8,454 nucleotides of DNA. Source: Candidatus Gastranaerophilales bacterium. GTDB taxonomy: Bacteria; Cyanobacteriota; Vampirovibrionia; Gastranaerophilales; Gastranaerophilaceae. The position numbers and the translations under genes are program-made. This document shows positions 6,241 to 8,454 of the stretch, piece after piece; position 1 is the first letter of the stretch, and each line of letters begins with the position of its first letter. The notes under the pieces were generated by a model. It did no database searches. It saw nothing but the letters and a program-made list of their open reading frames with translations, and was not told the DNA's origin. The stretch lies in assembly GCA_947628355.1 (NCBI GenBank), contig CANQZO010000081.1, positions 1 through 8,454 on the forward strand. The letters run 5' to 3'.

Positions 6241-6982
6241 CGAAAAAATTAGTGAAGAATTAAAACAAAGAATAGCAAACAGCCATATTGAAGGCTATGG
6301 GGAAGAGTTAGAATATTGGGTTAAACAAATAAACACCCCTACAAGTAATTACAAAAATATGCTACCGCGTGATTTAACAAATGGTATTCTTGTTTCTTTT
6401 TGCGATGATAATTTAAGATATGACATTGTAAGACGTGGCTTCTATGAGTTGTTGTTATTGCTTGACTTAAATTCAAATCTTCTTTTTACTTGCATGAGTG
6501 AAGATGCTCTTAACAAAATTTTAAAAGACAAAAAACGTGAAGTACCACATTATATAGACATTTTGTCTCTTAAAAATAAAGGGTTGGAAGGTAAAACCCA
6601 CCAAATAACTTTTCCGGGGATTGATACAGAGTTATTTCCTGAGGATGAGCTTGATCGACAACTAAAAGAATTGTGCTTTAATCTTGAAATGCAAACAGAT
6701 AAAGAATTTAGACATTGTATAATTACAATTAAAAAAAGCGGTTATAATATAGAGGAATTAAAAGCATACATTTTTAATTCTTCATTAGAATTAGTTGAAG
6801 AAGAGAATTGGAGTCAATACTTGAAACCAAGTTATACATTCCTTGATGATACTAATAAATCCAACGAGATGGATATAATAAAACCGACATTAAAGAAAGA
6901 TTTCTTAGCAAAGAATAAAGATACAATGCCGGAAATTAAAAATGATAAAAATGATGAAAAAGATGTTAATCAGAAAGAATAA
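6236..6982 (+). CDS. uncharacterised 248-residue protein paired with an XRE-ImmA/IrrE regulator
   Basis: I cannot assign this protein to a characterised function. It is soluble, with no signal peptide or membrane helix. Residues 1-200 look like one folded domain: helical start EELKQRI, PRDLTNGILVSF (44-55), IVRRGFYELLLLL (64-76), GKTHQITFPGI (119-129), and HCIITIKKSGYNIEEL (160-175). Residues about 205-248 form a lysine/aspartate-rich tail, probably disordered. AAAGGAGG five bases ahead fixes the ATG, which lies inside a 9-bp inverted repeat. The next gene, an XRE/metallopeptidase fusion, begins 6 nt after its stop, so the two are co-transcribed. Such fusions often act as repressor or antitoxin for the neighbouring gene, making this a candidate toxin or effector. 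It vaguely resembles the DUF5986 group in size and context, but I cannot verify that. Confidence 0.75.
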   Translation: MLEKISEELKQRIANSHIEGYGEELEYWVKQINTPTSNYKNMLPRDLTNGILVSFCDDNLRYDIVRRGFYELLLLLDLNSNLLFTCMSEDALNKILKDKKREVPHYIDILSLKNKGLEGKTHQITFPGIDTELFPEDELDRQLKELCFNLEMQTDKEFRHCIITIKKSGYNIEELKAYIFNSSLELVEEENWSQYLKPSYTFLDDTNKSNEMDIIKPTLKKDFLAKNKDTMPEIKNDKNDEKDVNQKE

Positions 6983-6988
6983 AGTATA

Positions 6989-8134
6989 ATGAAAAATAAA
7001 TTTAGCGGTGAACAGTTAAAAGTTGCTCGAACCTACAGGGGATTAACAACTGAAGAGCTTGCTCAAAAAATTGGAGTAAAGAAACAAACAATATCCTTGT
7101 ATGAAACGGATAAAATTATTCCTGAGGTGGACAATTTATTTAAAATAATTAAAGAATTAAACTTCCCAAGACAATTTTTCTTTCAAAATAAAAAAACTAT
7201 GCCAGCAGGAACTCCGTATTTCAGAGCATTGTTAACTACTAATAAAAAATACAGAGAACAACAAAAATTACAGAACCAGTTTAGAGCTCAATTATGCGAA
7301 TATTTATTAAAATATATGGATTTTCCTGTCTTAAATATTCCGAATAATATTGATTTTGATGGAGATATTGAGGCTTTTTCATTAAAAATAAGAGAGTTCT
7401 GGGGATTAGGTTTAGAGCCAATTACAAATATGATTCATTTGCTTGAAAAGCAAGGACTAATTGTTTTACTTACAAAAACAGATACTGATGATATTGATGC
7501 CTTTAATCAATCAATACAAATAAACAACGAGGAAAGATATATAGTTACTTTGTCTAAAAATAAACCTTCTTTCTCAAGGATACAATTTGATGCAGTTCAT
7601 GAGCTAGGACATATACTTCTACATCCAAAAAGTGAAGATATAGAGTCCATTTCAAGAGAAGAATTTAAATTTTTAGAAAAGCAAGCCAATGAATTTGCCG
7701 CTTCATTTTTATTACCTAAGGAAGCATTTATAAAAGACCTTCCTGAACGATATAGGTGCAGTTTAGATTATTATGTCAGATTAAAGAAAAAGTGGAATGT
7801 CTCAATATCAGCGATGATTATTCGTGCATATAATTTGAATTTAATGACATACAATCAGTATCAGTACTTAATGAAAAAAATGGCACAAAAGGGTTGGAGA
7901 ATGCACGAACCATATGATGATTCAATTGTAATTCCAGAACCTACAATGCTGAAATATGCAATTGATTTGCTTTTAGATAACAATATTCATACAGTTCAAT
8001 CATTATTAGAGGATATAAGTGTTGATTTGGCTTTAAATTCCGATGAAATAGAATTTTTGTTAGGTCTGGAAGAAGGTAAATTGGCAATTCCTGATACAAC
8101 AGTTTCTAAGATTAAACCTAAACTTAAGATTTAA
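6989..8134 (+). CDS. XRE-family regulator with ImmA/IrrE metallopeptidase domain
   Basis: A 381-residue two-domain regulator. An XRE helix-turn-helix lies at about residues 6-60, with TTEELAQKIGVKKQTISLYE (20-39) as its core. An ImmA/IrrE (COG2856-type) zinc peptidase follows, with HELGH at 204-208 and a third-ligand helix EKQANEFAASFLLP (230-243, E230 the likely ligand). A further C-terminal segment of about 65 residues is not explained by either domain. Family members repress through the HTH and, in studied systems, the peptidase part cleaves a partner repressor or the protein is an antitoxin-like regulator; the repressor/antitoxin family named after pneumococcal spr1629 has this same architecture. 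It follows the partner gene by 6 nt with only a weak AGAAAG ahead, so coupling is likely. It is the best candidate to bind the palindromes at 6063-6080 or 6216-6240. Confidence 0.9.
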   Translation: MKNKFSGEQLKVARTYRGLTTEELAQKIGVKKQTISLYETDKIIPEVDNLFKIIKELNFPRQFFFQNKKTMPAGTPYFRALLTTNKKYREQQKLQNQFRAQLCEYLLKYMDFPVLNIPNNIDFDGDIEAFSLKIREFWGLGLEPITNMIHLLEKQGLIVLLTKTDTDDIDAFNQSIQINNEERYIVTLSKNKPSFSRIQFDAVHELGHILLHPKSEDIESISREEFKFLEKQANEFAASFLLPKEAFIKDLPERYRCSLDYYVRLKKKWNVSISAMIIRAYNLNLMTYNQYQYLMKKMAQKGWRMHEPYDDSIVIPEPTMLKYAIDLLLDNNIHTVQSLLEDISVDLALNSDEIEFLLGLEEGKLAIPDTTVSKIKPKLKI

Positions 8135-8184
8135 TATTTGTCAAAGATTATATTTTGCCTAAAATAATTGAAATAGAAAAAATT

Positions 8185-8207
8185 ATAACATTATATATAA
8201 TTGTTAT
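8185..8207 (+). terminator. possible AT-rich terminator after the regulator gene
   Basis: ATAAC (8185-8189) pairs with GTTAT (8203-8207), and ATTATA with TATAAT inside it, leaving one bulged T. The hairpin is followed by a short T-rich run. It is about 50 nt past the stop of the XRE gene. The stem has one G-C pair only, so it would be a weak terminator at best. Confidence 0.3.
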
Positions 8208-8266
8208 TTTATTGTTCAATATGATCAAATATTTACTGTTATGGAGAATAGAATACTTCCTAGAGT

Positions 8267-8454
8267 TCAGATACAACAATAATTAACATCTAAAATATGG
8301 ATAATATATCTCTCAAAATCTTTGTTATAACGTTCGCCGATAATGAGTTTTGAAATATAGCTTTCAGTTAGGTTCAGTCTTTTTGCAAGCATTTTTTGCG
8401 GCATATTTTTCTGAAGCATTTTGAAACGTATCATTCTTTCTCTGCGATACAGAA
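8267..8454 (-). CDS. helix-turn-helix DNA-binding protein, C-terminal part (runs off window)
   Basis: A leftward open frame enters at the right edge and stops at TGA 8269-8267. The visible 61 residues contain a convincing helix-turn-helix: MPQKMLAKRLNLTESYISKL, then GERYNKDFERYI. The pattern (Q-x-x-LA-x-R-L-x-LT-x-SYISK) is that of small XRE/Cro-like regulators. It may begin at the internal ATG seven codons in (MIRFKML), since AGAGAAAGA lies just ahead, which would give a complete protein of 55 residues; or it may be longer. It converges on the XRE-ImmA/IrrE gene, with about 130 nt between. Its target is unknown. Confidence 0.6.
   Translation of the reverse strand, partial: LYRRERMIRFKMLQKNMPQKMLAKRLNLTESYISKLIIGERYNKDFERYIIHILDVNYCCI

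Noticed and set aside
6124..8156. CTTTGACAAA at 6124-6133 and its inverse TTTGTCAAAG at 8147-8156 as element ends or att sites
   Set aside because: The match is only 10 bp of low-complexity sequence, enclosing just the regulator pair, with no target duplication or recombinase; chance is adequate.
1..8454. CRISPR array, tRNA, rRNA or transposase
   Set aside because: I saw no spaced direct repeats, no tRNA-like cloverleaf and no transposase or integrase motifs on either strand.

Overview
The window is AT-rich throughout. Its genes have strong AGGAGG-type ribosome binding sites, tight spacing and promoter elements of the TTGACA/TATAAT kind. This suggests a low-GC Bacillota, most likely a clostridial relative; that is an inference from composition and style, since no housekeeping gene or rRNA is present. 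The content (restriction-modification genes, a repressor-protease pair, a decayed small gene, a cut-off helix-turn-helix gene) is that of an accessory or defence island.

Left edge (1-201): the last 12 codons of a rightward gene, then a short AT-only intergenic stretch where transcription converges.

Leftward operon (202-5642, minus strand, read right to left): five tightly packed genes. (1) A PD-(D/E)xK nuclease with clear PDF and GEAK motifs. (2) A second nuclease candidate of a family I do not recognise, with a D / E-G-T / QxxR pattern. (3) A divergent SfsA-family nuclease. (4) An SPPY-type amino-methyltransferase. (5) A large DPPY-type amino-methyltransferase with a zinc-ribbon insertion. 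Spacings of 2 and 1 nt, a 45-nt gap holding a promoter, and a TAATG overlap tie them together. The best reading is a multi-subunit type II/IIS-like restriction-modification system for an asymmetric site: two different methyltransferases for the two strands and two different nuclease subunits, plus an unusual SfsA-like third nuclease. The nuclease genes come first, but a good internal promoter just ahead of the methyltransferases could let protection be made independently.

Central divergent region (5643-6235): no intact gene. It holds a decayed small gene (one stop, two frameshifts), an 18-bp near-perfect palindrome abutting an extended -10 promoter, a second promoter, and a 9-bp-arm inverted repeat that places the Shine-Dalgarno in its loop and the start codon of the next gene in its stem.

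Rightward pair (6236-8134): an uncharacterised 248-residue protein with a charged tail, followed 6 nt later by an XRE helix-turn-helix / ImmA-IrrE metallopeptidase fusion (HELGH). The arrangement resembles toxin-antitoxin-like or stress-responsive repressor-protease modules. The operators next to it are natural targets for the XRE protein.

Right edge (8135-8454): a possible weak terminator and the C-terminal 61 codons of a leftward helix-turn-helix gene that runs off the window.
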